NCBI GenBank assembly: GCA_023390675.1
Contig: JAEWCK010000205.1
Coordinates: 1-6,409 of the forward strand
Direction: 5' to 3'
Source: Pseudomonadota bacterium
GTDB taxonomy: Bacteria; Pseudomonadota; Alphaproteobacteria; Sphingomonadales; Sphingomonadaceae
Length of the DNA stretch: 6,409 nt
Each line of letters begins with the position of its first letter. Positions within the stretch are counted from its first letter, which is position 1. The translations under genes were made by a program, and so were the position numbers. Below are positions 6,358 to 6,409 of this stretch, one piece after another. The notes beneath the pieces are model-generated. The model was not told where the DNA came from and made no database searches. It saw only the letters and a program-made list of their open reading frames with translations.

Positions 6358-6409
6358 CCTCCCCCGCCAGGGGGAGGTGTCATGCGCAGCATGACCGAGG
6401 GGGAGGAAG
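6358..6409. repeat. REP-like intergenic dyad repeat, cut by the window edge
   Basis: Fourteen bases after the pirin stop begins a compact set of dyads. CCTCCCCC at 6358-6365 pairs perfectly with GGGGGAGG at 6370-6377 across a 4-base loop. GTCATGC at 6379-6385 pairs perfectly with GCATGAC at 6389-6395 across GCA. A second copy of GGGGGAGG lies at 6399-6406, so the first arm could pair with either copy and enclose the middle hairpin. Such an arrangement is typical of dispersed repetitive extragenic palindromes rather than of a coding or promoter region. It may also help end transcription of the operon, but there is no T-run for an intrinsic terminator. The repeat probably continues beyond the right edge. 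Confidence 0.6.

Noticed and set aside
6358..6377. Rho-independent terminator for the operon
   Set aside because: The 8-bp GC stem is strong, but no T-run follows, and the surrounding second dyad and repeated arm fit a REP-like element better. A secondary role in termination is not excluded.

Overview
The window is about two thirds G+C and densely coding. Codon use and gene content suggest an alphaproteobacterium, most likely a sphingomonad (Sphingomonas or a relative). That assignment rests on overall gene style, the hisC-tyrA pair (also known next to each other in Zymomonas mobilis) and the metX/metW pair. No rRNA or other marker gene is present to prove it.

Left part, minus strand: a two-gene amino-acid biosynthesis unit. 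hisC (histidinol-phosphate aminotransferase, 609-1706) is followed by a prephenate/arogenate dehydrogenase gene (tyrA/tyrC type) that runs off the left edge. The two overlap by one base (TGATG). An 83-bp gap (1707-1789) separates this unit from the divergent plus-strand genes.

Right part, plus strand: five genes packed head to tail. They are a FAD-dependent amine oxidase-like flavoprotein with a twin-arginine signal (1790-3334), metX (homoserine O-acyltransferase, 3366-4490), a small GNAT acetyltransferase with a TTG start (4487-4915), metW (4912-5502), and a pirin-family cupin (5502-6344). From metX to pirin every junction is a stop/start overlap of 4, 4 and 1 bases, so these four genes look like one translationally coupled operon. 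MetX activates homoserine for methionine synthesis and MetW is its usual partner. The GNAT sits exactly between the two, an unusual place. Pirin at the end may be a simple passenger or may have a regulatory or oxidative-stress role.

Non-coding signals: a perfect 8-bp inverted repeat ends on the first base of the metX start codon, and a possible promoter overlaps it. The right edge (6358-6409) carries a dyad-rich, REP-like intergenic repeat cut by the window end. There is no gene-free stretch longer than 300 bases, and I see no tRNA, rRNA, CRISPR array, insertion sequence or phage gene. Most of the window is ordinary metabolism. The parts worth a second look are the metX start region, the GNAT inside the metX-metW pair, and the terminal repeat.
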